A DNA stretch of 64,000 nt from Sipunculus nudus (taxonomy: Eukaryota; Annelida; Sipuncula; Golfingiida; Sipunculidae): NCBI GenBank assembly GCA_026874595.1, contig CM049316.1:11150839-11214838 (forward strand), in the 5' to 3' direction. Positions 1 to 11,927 of this stretch are shown piece by piece; position 1 is the first letter of the stretch; each line of letters begins with the position of its first letter. A model generated the notes under the pieces. The model was given only the letters and a program-made list of their open reading frames with translations. It made no database searches and was not told where the DNA came from. The position numbers and the translations under genes were made by a program.

Positions 1-1110
1 AAGGATGACGCGTATTCTAACTCAGTTCGCTCTTAGATTTCGATTATTTAAACATTCAGATGCATGATTCTCGCAGGATGGAGGTACTTTAGACGTCAAC
101 GGCACCTACATCTTTATGTTGCTTAGCAACTTAAGTCGACAAACTAGGTAATTTATTCTGTGATTAGCCGGATATGCTCCTGAAGAAAGACACAAAGCCA
201 TGACTGGTGATCTTGGATATATTGAATTTAGCTAATTTCAGGAATTATTTTGTATATTGACTTTGATATATTTTGGTGCTTTGACTCAAGAAAGCAAATT
301 ACGCCTAATGTCTGTATTAAATTGTTGGAAATTTCCGGGGCTGGTTGATTTGTGAACCATTATTTGAGAGACTCTCAGAAATATCATAATAAACACCACA
401 GTTAAATGCCCCAAAACACCGCATACAGATCAGATAAGATGAAAGCGAAATCAAAGGAACTCTCTTTCAAGCTTTTTACTCTGGACCCGTATCATTTTGT
501 TATGAACCTTGGGGTAAGACGGGACGTCCCGTAAGACGGGACGTCCCCCCTCTATTCTGATGTTACTGGATTTCATACATAGCCATGTCCAATTAGTCAA
601 TAGCATTGCAGGACAAAATAACTTACTATCCAAGATATTATTATTAAGTAAAACAAATTTTATTATACGTCCATTAAATCATTCCGCAAAAAAACATTGG
701 GTTATAAAGGCAGGGAATCTTTGTTTTAATATTGTGTTCTTTATTTGTTAATATTGGATGGCGTTTTCTGATTATATTTCTTAACTGTGCCTTAGTCGAT
801 TTATTCTTTTATTTATTATTCAAATATTTTTTTTAAATATAGTTTTTCAGTAATACTTAGTAGTGAGTTATATCCACAGTTTTAGCGTTTCGATATTATG
901 CCTGTTGGAACCACCACAAAGTACAATGTATTCAAATTCTAAGCAACATCTAGCTAAAATACACTAAAATATGTACCAATATATTGAATGAACGAATGTT
1001 CAACGGAAGTTTCAGGAACTGACACTAGCTCATTCATTTTAATCGAAGTTAGAGAATAATTTCATAAATATGATGTAATTTATGAAATATAGCCCTTTAG
1101 GATATGTCAG
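1..1110 (+). repeat. R-module copy A (3' part only)
   Basis: This is the 3' part of the non-coding R module; the window opens inside it. The words AGGATGACGC, GTATTCTAA and CAGTTCGCTCTTAGATTT at 1-40 recur at 18690 and 22620. The stretch at 260-450 (TTTCCGGGGCTGGTT, CACCACAGTTAAA) recurs in diverged form at 8940-9180, 18950-19140 and 34570-34740. The stretch at 980-1055 (ATTGAATGAACGAATGTTCA, GACACTAGCTCATTCATTT, AATCGAAGT) recurs at 9570-9655 and 19650-19735. I see no long ORF or protein motif. It may be an old segmental duplicate or the remains of a large non-coding mobile element. Confidence 0.7.
514..547. repeat. 17 bp tandem duplication carrying GGGACGTCCC palindromes
   Basis: Two identical 17 bp units (GTAAGACGGGACGTCCC) lie head to tail at 514-530 and 531-547. 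Each contains the perfect 10 bp palindrome GGGACGTCCC, which also fits the degenerate NF-kB pattern GGGRNNYYCC. The paralogous position in R copy C2 (about 19202-19230) lacks the doublet, so it arose locally. Function is unknown. Confidence 0.75.
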
Positions 1111-2229
1111 TTCAAATCTTTTTATATATCTCGCCATTAAACCATAGCAACCAGGTTTAGAGGTGTAGTTGTGATTTTTTAGCAGGTTGTGTATGCATTT
1201 ATTGTATTGGCAATTGAAGGTGTTGTGCTATCTTGTGTGCTAATTACTTATTCATATGCCAGGCATTCTATTTTACAAATAACACCATTAGACGACAAAG
1301 AAAATATTGCCCATAATTTATATATACTACTGCTTCGAGATGACATTTTACAGGGTAAAAATAACGCCTATTTTAATATATTTTATAATCACATATAAAT
1401 TACATGTACGGTGTAATGTCAGTGTATGCAAGTCACTTTGCTCTCTCGAACCAGCAATGACATGCCAGACAGTAATGACGTTCATATCGGCCTATATTCA
1501 ACGGGCAATAATAAAAGCCCAACTTGTACGTACTCGCATACCCTGGTTTGTCATAGGAAGAAATAGCACATGTAGAATTCGTTGCTCCCTAACACCAATG
1601 CAGCTTATTTATTGGGTCGATTTAAGCTACACATTGAGTGCAAACCCTGTGTTTTCATGTCTAAGTAATATAATCTCGAAAAACTTTAAGGCTTTCACAT
1701 ATATTATTGTTAATAAACCATGATCAGTATTCTTCCCTCCGAGTTATAACAATGCATAAGCTATAATCAATTAATGCAATTATCAACAACTGTTGCGATT
1801 GCTATTAACTGGCTTCTAATGAAGCCAACAAATTATTCCATTTAAGATTATTCTTGTTCTTGTTAGGTATATGTAGTTGTGGGTACCGTTGCGCCATCAT
1901 GTCAGTGCGGAGACAGAGATAGTTATATAAACGACCGTTTCCGTGAATCACGTTTTCATGGACAGTCTGCTGCGTTTCAGCGATTTATCGTCAATGGCGG
2001 GGTATTGCTCAGTGGCCGAGTTTGGCATCTTTTTTGTATTGATTTATTGAAATATCACATTGATACATGTATACATAAAGCATATGTACATTTTATATCT
2101 GAGATATTACAATCAAGTATAAGGTACAAAAAATATGTTTTCAATATATGTGAATTCTGACCAAGGTTCAGATTATCCAGCTATTTCATATTCAGCAATA
2201 TTGCTTAATATGTCATATTTTATGTTTAT
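1111..2229. other. Unassigned AT-rich DNA
   Basis: No gene, RNA or repeat was recognised here. A 138-codon plus-strand frame at 1307-1723 and a 93-codon frame at 1879-2160 have no motif I recognise and no paralogue in the window, and they overlap each other or run through AT-rich sequence. I treat them as chance frames. Confidence 0.5.
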
Positions 2230-2640
2230 GATCAGGACACCTTCTATACAACCACTAGCCTTGACAACCCGACTCAGTGAACAATCGGAAAATAGGGCTG
2301 GTAAGCCTACTCGAGTCGTGTTAACGTAATATCGAGGAATGTATCGCAGTGGCCTTGCAATAGGTTGCATCCAAATTGTAGTAAATGGCCCATAATCTTA
2401 ATATTATTAATAGAATGATGAATTAAAACAACAATATACATGATATACACAATATACATTATGTTGATTGACAGGGTACCTGCAGGCCATGAAGCGTCCG
2501 AAATGACGAAAATATTTGCGTTTTCATAAGACCTTATAATGCGTTCCTCAGACTTAGGTGTAAAGATACTTTGGCGCCAGTTTTCTGGTCGTAATGCGAT
2601 AGGGTCGATGTGAAGATATACAACCACATAACTAAGTATA
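2230..2640 (-). repeat. S repeat copy 1 (inverted relative to 55270-55810)
   Basis: Read on the minus strand, this block parallels 55270-55810 on the plus strand. Shared words are CTGAGGAACGCATTATAAGG, CGACTCGAGTAGGC, TTACCAGCCC and GAGTCGGGTTGTCA. A minus frame at 2307-2627 contains ERIIRSYENANIFVISDASW. The other copy reads ERIIRLYEDANILVISDNAS in the matching frame before losing phase. Partial conservation of a frame between the copies could mean a decayed transposon ORF or simply a young repeat. No protein family was recognised. Confidence 0.6.
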
Positions 2641-2849
2641 ATATCACACTATAAGCCTGTCACACAATTCTGTTTCATATGCTGGGTAACAACAGATTAC
2701 AGGCTGCAGTTTGTAATGGTTCGCTCGGTACCACACCTTGCAAATTGTGTGTGTACATTTTAAGTATGGCTGAGGTCATTCATATGCCTATGCTGGACCA
2801 TTTAACAGAAAAGCAAAAATGTAACCAAATCTTACTGAAAAATTTTATT

Positions 2850-4150
2850 TCCAGTGCATAATTTCATGATTACATTGACTCTTGCTAAAACGTGGTGGTG
2901 GTTGTCAGTGTATACCCCCATCACCATCGACGATTCCGATCTGCTGATAACACACATAGCTGTGTCTCGATATTTTTCCATCAACTGGATGATGATGTTC
3001 CGCCATTTGCCAGAAAGTATAAAGAAAATGTCATACGTGCATACAATTTCTACCTACTCTCATTAAAACTTCTTTTGAGCTCCTGCAAAAAACAAAGTCT
3101 CCCATGATAAATACATTGCGGGACTCTGAACCTGAGGCGAAACACTCACAGGCATTAGAGCTTCACCCGAGGAAGACAGGGATTTTCTCAGAACGCGTTT
3201 TTATCGATGTAATTCTAACACAGCGTGAAAGCTGTTTTTTGTGGGTAAGACTTTTATCCCCTACCATCGGGCACCTTTTTATGCGACGGGAGTTGAATCG
3301 CATTGGATCAAAATGAAGGTCATGTACACGACATTATTAGCAAAAATAAGGATTTTTTAGTGTATAGCCTTGTCGGTTTGCTTGTCATGACCTGTCAAAT
3401 CCCTTTTCCCTTCATCCAGGGCGAAAACAAAAACATATAAAAGTAAAAGTCATTTAAAGAATCTGTAGTATGTTCTTATACGCAAAGGTACGCAAAATAA
3501 AAAAAAACCATAAATTTATGCTTATTTTAACAAATGGACAATTTGCTGAATGTGTTGAGGAATAAAAAGTCTTTTAGGAGCATCTTCCTATGAACAAGGA
3601 TCCGGCAAGAGTTTCCTGTACTGAAATAATGAGTTATATGTAATGAAATTGTAATGGCATTTATAAAACCAGGGCATACCTCAAATATTATAATGGTCCT
3701 ATTTTGAGTTACACTCTGGAAATAAAAAGCCTATTGATTTTGTTCGGGGTGCCTGGGAGTATCAGGACTGGCTACCTTGTAAAGCAATTTTTCAGAGACG
3801 CAGAGGGAAATAATAAAAAACCATCTTTCACATAACACGCTAGTGGTCCATGGGGTTATGACGCTCTAATAACCACATATATCTAGAGAACATAAAATGC
3901 CACAGTGGGTTCATCTGTTTATTCCAAGAACCCTTTTACCATAACCTCTCTCCTGCAACAGTCAAAAGCTTAAAATTTATGCTCGTTAGCCTCTGATGGA
4001 ATATGAATTATCTTTGCACCATCTTTATTCATGTCTTATGGTAAACCTTTCATGTCTTGATGAGAGGCTGGTTTGTGTGTATCAAGATGAACTTGTAAAG
4101 AATAACAGGGCCATTATCGTTCTAAAAAAAGGTAAAAATGCATAAACGAA
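2850..4150 (+). repeat. P-module copy 1
   Basis: This is a non-coding block that aligns by eye with 35330-36815 and then 39661-40030. Diagnostic matches are TGATAAATACATTGCGGGAC (3105) with its partner at 35502, GAGGAAGACAGGGATTTTCTCAGA with 35562, GTGCCTGGGAGTATCAGGAC with 36750, and GAGGCTGGTTTGTGTGTATC with 39929. The copy at 35-40 kb is interrupted by a 2.8 kb insertion between the positions equivalent to 3815 and 3824 here, so this copy serves as the empty allele. Short plus-strand ORFs at 2854-3316 lie in it; none is recognisable. Confidence 0.7.
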
Positions 4151-4839
4151 GTAAATTGTAGATGGTGCCTATTATTTTCTTTTAATCTACTACATATATC
4201 TCTATATAGTAAAACCACTCTAAAGTTGTTATTGAATAAATAATTAAAGAAAAGGTTAAGAGTCGACGATCACATCAAAATAAAAGCCGCACGAAGGCAC
4301 ACATGAATATGTGGTTCAACCGTTTTTTTTTTGTTCATTAAAAATATCAGTCACGGGAACGACTTGACTATAAAGTATTCAGAAACTGAGAAAGTCCATG
4401 CTACATTTTTTTTTTATAAAATGCACTACGCGCTTAAAACAATATATCATAGATTATTATTTGTTCAGGGGAAGATTCTACGGTATTCAAAAGAACTGGT
4501 TTGCCGACTTTCTTTTTGGTGACGCGAGTTGATTTGTTGTTCCGCTGGGTACATGTATATCATTCGGTTCTTAGCGATACAGAGCCGTCCTCTTCAATTG
4601 GGCACCGTCTGGGATCTAAAAAGTAAAAAAAAAAATAATAATAAAAATTATATGATAACTTTCGGTCTAAAATAAGGCCTAGTTTTGACCTTGTGGGCAG
4701 TGAATAAATTGATTGGTCATCAAGTAAAAGGTAAAATTCGTTTAATATGAGATGTTATTTTTCTATGCAGAATTTGAAGTGCATGTCTCCTGTTGGTGAA
4801 AGAATTTCTTTAACTACATCTTACCCCTCGGTCAAACAA
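4151..4839. other. Unassigned AT-rich DNA
   Basis: This stretch lies between P1 and Q1. I found no gene, RNA or clear repeat in it. The 63-codon plus frame at 4331-4522 is low-complexity and unremarkable. In the block at 35-47 kb the W module occupies the equivalent interval, so W appears to be missing or deleted here. Confidence 0.4.
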
Positions 4840-6060
4840 ATAAACATAACATTTAAAAGTATAGAAACCATACAGATGTAGACATTATCACATATGGACA
4901 GAATTCCTGTATTTCCTTTTATTTTCAGTTATTCTATATTCAATTCTAACATATTGCAATAAAACAATTGAATTACACATATTACTATTATCGACATATA
5001 TATATAAGACCTCTGGCGTATCAAGTCTAATTTCTATTCGCTGTCCTATACACCAGGTCTTCCAATCCATCCAAATTTTCTTAAATAAACTACATTTCCA
5101 AATGCTTCAGATCGTAATTATTTGGAATTAAAATAACATTTTCTGAAAGATTTAGAAACCTACATTGGAGCATGATTACTAACAAAGCAATGTCCTCTCA
5201 CCCAGTGTAACGGAGAGAATAAATGAATTTGAATGAAATCTGTTTATAATCGTTATTATTATTAAAAATTCCTGTTTTATATTATATTAAAATTAAAATA
5301 CATCGTCTAAAAATTCAGAGCTAGCGAACTAGTATTAGAGCACAACTATTTACAAAAAAAGAACGCTCGCCCGGTCTGACGGAGAGAAAAATTTCTGCCG
5401 AAACCAAACAGGAAATGGGTGCCATAGAGACCATGGGATACCAAGAGCTTCAATGGCCAATAGGGTGCCATTCCAATGTCTGAAACTGGCATTTCTTGAA
5501 TCCCAGTCCGTTCTTAAAAGCTCATTGTCATGGCCAAATTAGTTTCTTAGCTTCCACACAAGCACCCTAACTATACCTAAGTTACAAAAGGAACATGTAA
5601 ATGTGTATACAGTCTAGCTGTAATAATTAACGGGAATTACTTTTTATGTGTAACAAATCAAACGGAATGTCTTCTGAACCACTATATGCATAGGACAACA
5701 TGGCTGTCATGATTTATATCAGTCTTACTTTGCATACAAAACCATTTACTCAAGAATACTTAAGTATAAAGATGTAAAAGAGAGTGTAGAATAAAAATTT
5801 TTACACCAAGTCCAGACTAAATACATAAATAATTTCAAAAGCTCCATAGATGTTTAACGAAGCAAGAAAGACGTAGATTATATTACACATGATGCCGGAG
5901 CGCTTACTTATAAATTTATATAGAAAGAAAAAAAAAAGCTCTGTAGGATATTGTCATCGCTTTCAATTGACATTCCTCAAAGTGAAACGAACTTGTGTTG
6001 ATAAAACGCCTCTTAAGAATCGATTGATACCTTGATTTGAAAATCTTATACATTTTTGTT
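4840..6060 (+). repeat. Q-module copy 1
   Basis: This block is paralogous to 45840-47060. Matches include CCATCCAAATTTTCTTAAAT (5069) with 46091, CCTACATTGGAGCATGATTA with 46181, GGGATACCAAGAGCTTCAAT with 46287, CCATTCCAATGTCTGAAA with 46318, and ACACCAAGTCCAGACTAAAT with 46847. The young 6.25 kb duplication starts inside it at 5674, so its right part is also repeated at 11925-12312. It is non-coding as far as I can see. Confidence 0.75.
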
Positions 6061-7199
6061 GTACTACATGTATGCAATAGCTCAAGAGAATCCCCCTCCC
6101 CCCATCCCCAAACCCCTGGTCTTAAACACTCCCTCCACGATGACCCGCAGGTTAGCAGTAATAGGGATGACTCCGTTGGCTATGTAATAAAAATAAGGTA
6201 TATTTATTACCTGTGACATATAAAGGATTACCTTATGTGACAAACAAACAGTTGGGAAGTGTACACATATGATCTCGTAATAAGGTTTAAAATAAAATGC
6301 ACATCATGTAAAATTCTGTCACCTTTGCCTAGGATTTTGCCCAAATTATACTTTCAGAAAATTAGAATTAGAGATCTAACAATTGAGAATCAACTAAAAA
6401 AAGGTTCAGCCTGTGGTGTAAGGTCACAGTCAAATATATATATCAACTACAAATCTGCGGCTTAGAACTAATAACTGCTTAAATTTTAGCTATAGCAAAT
6501 CAGCAATGTTGGAGATATAGTGGAAAAAGGGGCAGAAGTGGGGGGTGGGCGTTAATGGTAAATTTGCTATGGACTGTATACCTAGGAATATGATCAAAGT
6601 CAAAAATTTAATATCAGGCGCAAATGTGTGCCCTGGGACTAATATTGTCCCCATATATATTACTTAAATGATAGAGAGTGACCTGTTTTGAACTAGTTTA
6701 CTTTTACAGTTTGATTCAAATAACCTTTACATGTTTATTTTAAATATCCGAAGGACAAGTGTACCGGCCCTGTAACAGTAAATTGTTTTCACAAGAATGA
6801 TGCTTGGGGCAAATAAGGTCATTTACTCTATACTTCTATAGAGTGCCCAGGCGATACCATGAGCAATTGAAGGAAAATATTTCAAAAATATAATTTTTAT
6901 AGATTTTCAAATATTATAATCTTCTTTCTTATATATTTATATATATAACACAGTTGAGTTGACATATCCAGTACTGCCATCAGGCGAACAACTCAGGTGA
7001 ATCAGGTTTGCAAAAATGTGTGTGAGGAGTGTCGATGAAAATATTTGTGAAGATTTTTCATTTAGAATCTCTTGCCGTTAGATATCGCATGCGTAACTAT
7101 TTGCCAGCCGACCATTTTGCACATAGAGTAAAGCATAACAGAACGCATGGTATTAAGTAAATTCATTGTAAACATAGAATTTCCTGGGATATACTTTAT
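6061..7199. other. Unassigned DNA within duplication unit 1 (repeated at 12312-13450)
   Basis: This stretch has a C-rich tract (6090-6115), a G-rich tract (6527-6548) and AT-rich DNA. A 68-codon plus frame at 6259-6465, repeated at 12510-12716, shows no recognisable motif. No other paralogue was found in the window besides the duplication partner. Confidence 0.4.
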
Positions 7200-9690
7200 G
7201 CGATTAGTATGGTGAAAACATATTTATTTATTTTTTTATTGATGATATTCGTTGGTCTGGTGAACCTGACTCACTAATGAATTGGTAAACTAGGAGGTAT
7301 AGGTTGGATATGACAACAGCAAATGTTTGCACATGTCGGACTTTACATCAAATTAGTTAGATATGGGAGAGATTTGTTTTCATTCCTGGCAATGAGCACG
7401 TCCGATTCTAATCGCCGTTATTAATTGGGTACCAGTGGGAGGGAGTTTGTGTGATCAGCATCAGTACTGGGTTTCTCTGATTGACGATAGGGATAGCATG
7501 GGACTGATTGCAAGCATGTAACACTCACATGTAGAATGAAAGCATCAGACGGACAAACCCTCATGTAGTCGGAAATAAATCAAATAAAAAATATTGATTT
7601 GAGTTAGGTCTCACGCCGAAGGACAAGATGAACATCCATACATCCAAACATCCGCATATAAGCAAGACAGCCGCTCTGGAATTTTTCAAGACAGGTTTCT
7701 GATTATACCAACAAATATTTAGCCATTTCACTTATTCAAGCGATTCATGTAACATCGGACCTATATCGTTAATGCTTGTATATATCTGTCTCATTTGTTT
7801 TTTTTACTATTGACTATCTTAACACTTCATTTTCTTTTACGGACAGCTCCTCCATTGCTTCTATTCTTTTTCTTAAAGGTCAAATTTGATCTGATGGAAA
7901 TTGGTCAATGGCTTTATACAAATTCGGGTTATATTTTAAAACCCTACCGCTCGTTTAATTGATCAAGAAACCTCTGGGAGCCGCAATTGTAGAAAATCGA
8001 ATTTGAAATCCATTTATAATTGTCTCTACAAAGCTTAGGTCATAAGTACTTTTGAACCGCAGATACGTTACGCATACATATCAATGCAGATTTGCCAACC
8101 CTAATTCTTTTCGCTTCTTATCATTTTTATAGGTGATGATACATCTCGATTGCTCATGGCAGTTTTGATGTCCCAAAGTCATAAGCCAAGAAAACTAACG
8201 CCACGGTGCTGTAATTATTCTTGACAATAAGAAGAGGGACGTGCCTATTTTAATAAAAGGATCTTCACTCAGTCTCAGGAGGGATGAGGCCGTTATATTA
8301 ACCTTTAAACTTGATGCTGCTCTCCCTGATTATGGTTAGTAATATTCCTCAGGTAAAGAAAATCACATTACAGTTACTTAATGATACATACCGATTGAAC
8401 AAATAGCGGCCATCTGAAATATATAAATATATATCGCTGAATATATAAACAGTAAAATATCCCACTTAATACGAAACTGCTCGTATAACTACACAGAACG
8501 CAAAGATCTGAATTTGTATGTTTTACTTGCCGCATGTAATGTTGCATCAGCCAGGAAATAAACTTGCAGAAAAATTTTACATTTGCCTCTAAGAAATAAA
8601 CTATTTTCGTCGTGGTCTTATCAGTGTTTATACCTGACAGTGGCTGATAAAGAAGCAGTTACCCACTAGCCAATGCCCTAATGATAATATACTGACACGT
8701 CAGTTTGATCGGTTTTGTAATCTATTACTGCATATTACAGTAACAATAACAAATAATCTAGACCAGTTTCCTCTTAGATTTTGATTAAAAAAACCTTCAC
8801 AGGCATAAATTGAATTTCAACAGGGCACAGTTCAGTGCCCTCTTTATGTGGAAGGCATTTACATATTTACATTGCATAGCAAACTAGGTTGAGACCTTTA
8901 TTTTATGATTAGCTTGATATGCTACTGAAAAGACTTAAACCTATGACGAATAATTTTGGAAATTCTATTGTCTTCTATATATAATCACCCTTCGGCGTGT
9001 AAAAGGAAGTTACACGTATTTTCTGTACATTGGATGAAATTGGAAGGAATATCAAGGCCTGGTTAATTTGTACACCATTATTTGAGAAACTTGGAGGAAT
9101 ATCACAACAGACACAACACTCAAATATAACCAAAAACGCCGCATACAAATCGGTGTCTGTGTACATCAAAGGAACCTACTTCAAAGATGTTTGCCTAGCC
9201 ATATATTAATTTGTTCTAAACTTTGGTGTAAAGTAAATGAAATTTAATAAACCGCCCGTGAAAAGATTCCCGCACAATAACACAGGGTAATAAGCGCAGG
9301 GAATCTTTACATTTGTCTTGTGTTTTGGCAAGATAAATTAATTTATAACGGCTTCTTCTAATTATATTTCTTAATTAAACCACCAGCAGATGTATTCATT
9401 CTTTCATGTATCATTTGAATTTTTTCTCTGCTTCATTTGGTAGGACTAAAAATCACAGTTACACAGAGTTACGTTAAATATGTTTGGTGGAAGCACCACA
9501 GAATGAGTTTCTTTATGTTATCGACCACAATGTGAAGCAAAAACTATCTATTATACACGAAAAGATCAGTCAATATATTGAATGAACGAATGTTCAAGAG
9601 TAGTTCCAGGAGCTGACACTGGTTAATTTATTTCAATCGAAGTCAGATAAGAAGTTTCATGTGAATTGTTTAATAAACAGCCCTTCGAGC
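7200..9690 (+). repeat. R-module copy B1
   Basis: This is a near-complete R module. Its 5' part (7310-7520: CTGGCAATGAGCACGTCCGA, GATAGCATGGGACTGATTGC) parallels 10385-10580 and 31560-31760. Its middle (ACCAACAAATATTTAGCCAT at 7708) parallels 10740, 20494 and 32135. The stretch GATCTTCACTCAGTCTCAGG at 8262 parallels 11870, 18120 and 22216. Its 3' part (8760-9660) parallels copy A. The copy lacks segments present in C2 and E, so copies differ by large indels. It is non-coding, and the short minus-strand frames at 8975-9169 and 9623-9838 look accidental. Confidence 0.75.
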
Positions 9691-9848
9691 TGTGACAATG
9701 CATAAACGATAACCTATCTTGCATGACGTGTATTAAATGAAGATTATCTTTGCAACCTTTCTTTACAATAAGTAAAATATTGCCGACCCGATGGTGAAAT
9801 GGGTGTTCATTTTGTTTATATCCATCTGTTGATAACAATTAAGGTGGA

Positions 9849-9857
9849 GGGGGGGGG
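9849..9857 (+). repeat. G homopolymer, only difference seen between duplication units
   Basis: There are nine G residues here against ten at the matching position in unit 2 (16100-16109). The extra G breaks a 114-codon plus-strand frame that is open in unit 1 (9799-10143). The frame has no recognisable domain, so the break is not evidence of gene loss. Confidence 0.8.
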
Positions 9858-10294
9858 TCTTCTGATAGTACCTCAAACATATGCGCTACAATTACATGAG
9901 ACGAACAAATCAGACGAACCACGAACAACAATCAGTGCACAATCATTACTATTTAATAGGCCATACCATATTTCTGTATTTGTTTCGGTGCTTTATAAAA
10001 CGTATTTCATAATCGGTCCAAGGATCATTTCACTAAGAGGAAATTGCTCATCATTTATAAGTGACCATGTCGATTTTAAAGATGTGGTACTCCAGTTCAA
10101 TGAAATTTTACAAAAATCTGACCTGACAAAGTGTTATGTTTGAGTGATGGAAAAGCAAAATTATCCAAAATGACAAAACTTTTTTATATTGTTTTCATGG
10201 CTCTTACATCGTACACCTGTGGTAGACTGGACAGATGTTAATCAAATACATTGCTTACATCGACGTTCATCAGGAAAATTTAATTAGTTGAGTG

Positions 10295-11927
10295 TGGCGA
10301 AAATGTATACACGTTACGCGTTGGTTGAATCATGTACCAGTCAGACCAATTGGTTGGTAAATTAAAAATTACGGGTTGAACATGACAAAACATGATTTCT
10401 GCCCATGCTTGACTTTTCAGCAAATTAGGAAGATGGATTATTTTTCTGGCACTGGGCAGATCCCAATCTAATCGCGTCATTCAAACGGTAACTGGAGTAA
10501 AGGGTTTGGGCGAACGGTGTAATGCCGTCTCAGATTGGCGATTGGGATAGCGCGGGACTGGTTACAACCATGTAACACTCGCATCTGGTATAAAAGCGCC
10601 AGACGGACATATATCGAAATATATCAAATAAAACAGATTTCTTTTAGGTTTCATGCTGAAGGCCATAAGATCGACATCCATACATCCGTACATAGGTTGG
10701 GCAGTCGCTGCGGGATTTTTACAGGTAGAGTTTGGCTAATACCAACAAATATTTAGCCATTCCACTTATTCTACCCATCCTTTTGATTCTTTTACCATTC
10801 ATTATTACTGTCCTTCTTTTAAATGACATTTGCTTGAGTGAAATATCAGACCTATATCGTTAATGGTTCAATATAGCTGTCGCTATAAAGTTACCACACA
10901 TTAAAATAACCTGCTGTATTGAAGCTGTTTTATCACCTGTTTGAACCTTGACTAGAGTGTTGTCTATTGAGAAAAGATAAGTTTTTTGCCGACCCACTGT
11001 TGAATTTGTGTTGAAATACCGTCACCCCAGTACAGTATATTGAAGCCCTGTTTCAACCTATCCTAGATGAGGATCAGCTGGATGTCCGATGAGTTTCCAC
11101 CAAACAATTTACTCAAAATCCTTTGAAATGTGATACCCATTACCAAATGAGATCACTTTTGTCTTCAATTACGTTACAATGTTACGGTTAATAATAAAGA
11201 GTTAAGAAGCAATTCTTTTGCCGCGAAGCTTTTGTGAAAGGACACCTCTTGATCTGTGTTATCAACATTCCTCGTGATTTCTTAATAGTTCATTTTGTTT
11301 GTTAGGACAGATCTTCAAGAGCTTCCTTCACTTTTGCTAAAGGTCCAACCTCAGCTGATGAAAATCAGTTATATAGATACATTCTCTGGCATCGCTAGTT
11401 TTATATAAATCAGACTTTTAGCTGCTAACCTTCCCTCACCTTATCCACTGATCGATATATAAGAATAGAAAATAACTAGGAGCCGCTGTTGAGATAAACA
11501 AACATGAAATCCAATTCTTTTATCTCATTCAGAGATTTAAACATTAAGTCTTTTTAAACAATATCAATTATATTTAAATTTCTCACCTATATAAATATAC
11601 AAAATGTTACAAAGCTGAGGTCATATGTAGTTTTTACATGAGATACATACATATCAAAACATATTTGTCAAACACTTAGTCCATTTACTGTATATCATTG
11701 TTATATGTGATATGAAATCTCGATTGTCGATGGCAGCTTTTATGTCCTATAGTCAAAAGCGAAAATGTCCCAGAGGACAATTCAATAAATTACCCTTTTA
11801 ATGACAGAAAAGAATAAAGGCGATTATCTTTAGTGCTATAAACATTCGGAGCCTTGTTGACAATAGGGTCTTCACTCAGTTTGAGAAGCCACGGGGGCTG
11901 TTATATGAACCATTAAAGTTCATGCTG
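10295..11927 (+). repeat. R-module copy C1 (truncated at duplication junction)
   Basis: This is the 5' half of an R module (CACTGGGCAGATCCCAATCT at 10451, GATTGGGATAGCGCGGGACT at 10541, CAGTCGCTGCGGGATTTTTA at 10701). It stops abruptly at TTCATG|CTGAACC, where duplication unit 2 begins. The complete version is copy C2 at 16547-19740, so this truncation is a by-product of the tandem duplication. Confidence 0.8.

Larger units (their letters stand above)
5674..11924 (+). repeat. 6.25 kb tandem duplication, unit 1
   Basis: This is the left unit of a head-to-tail duplication. Position x here matches x+6251 up to about 9849 and x+6252 beyond it, because a G run of 9 (9849-9857) is 10 in unit 2. 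I saw no other difference in the stretches compared. The unit contains the right part of Q1, an unassigned stretch (6061-7199), R copy B1 and the truncated R copy C1. It starts at CTGAACCACTATATGCATAG and is preceded by CTT. The mechanism implied is an unequal or replication-based tandem duplication, or else an assembly artefact. Confidence 0.95.

Noticed and set aside
1307-1723. 138-codon plus-strand ORF as a host gene
   Set aside because: The composition is AT-driven, no motif is recognisable, it overlaps another ORF, and I saw no conserved copy elsewhere in the window.
1990-2030. Possible tRNA (a CAGTGGCCGAGT word resembling a tRNA-Ser D-loop)
   Set aside because: No acceptor stem, anticodon stem or GTTCRANNC T-loop could be placed around it.
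9799-10143. 114-codon plus-strand ORF in duplication unit 1
   Set aside because: It has no recognisable domain, begins next to a poly-G run, and is broken by one extra G in the otherwise identical unit 2. It is most likely a chance frame.
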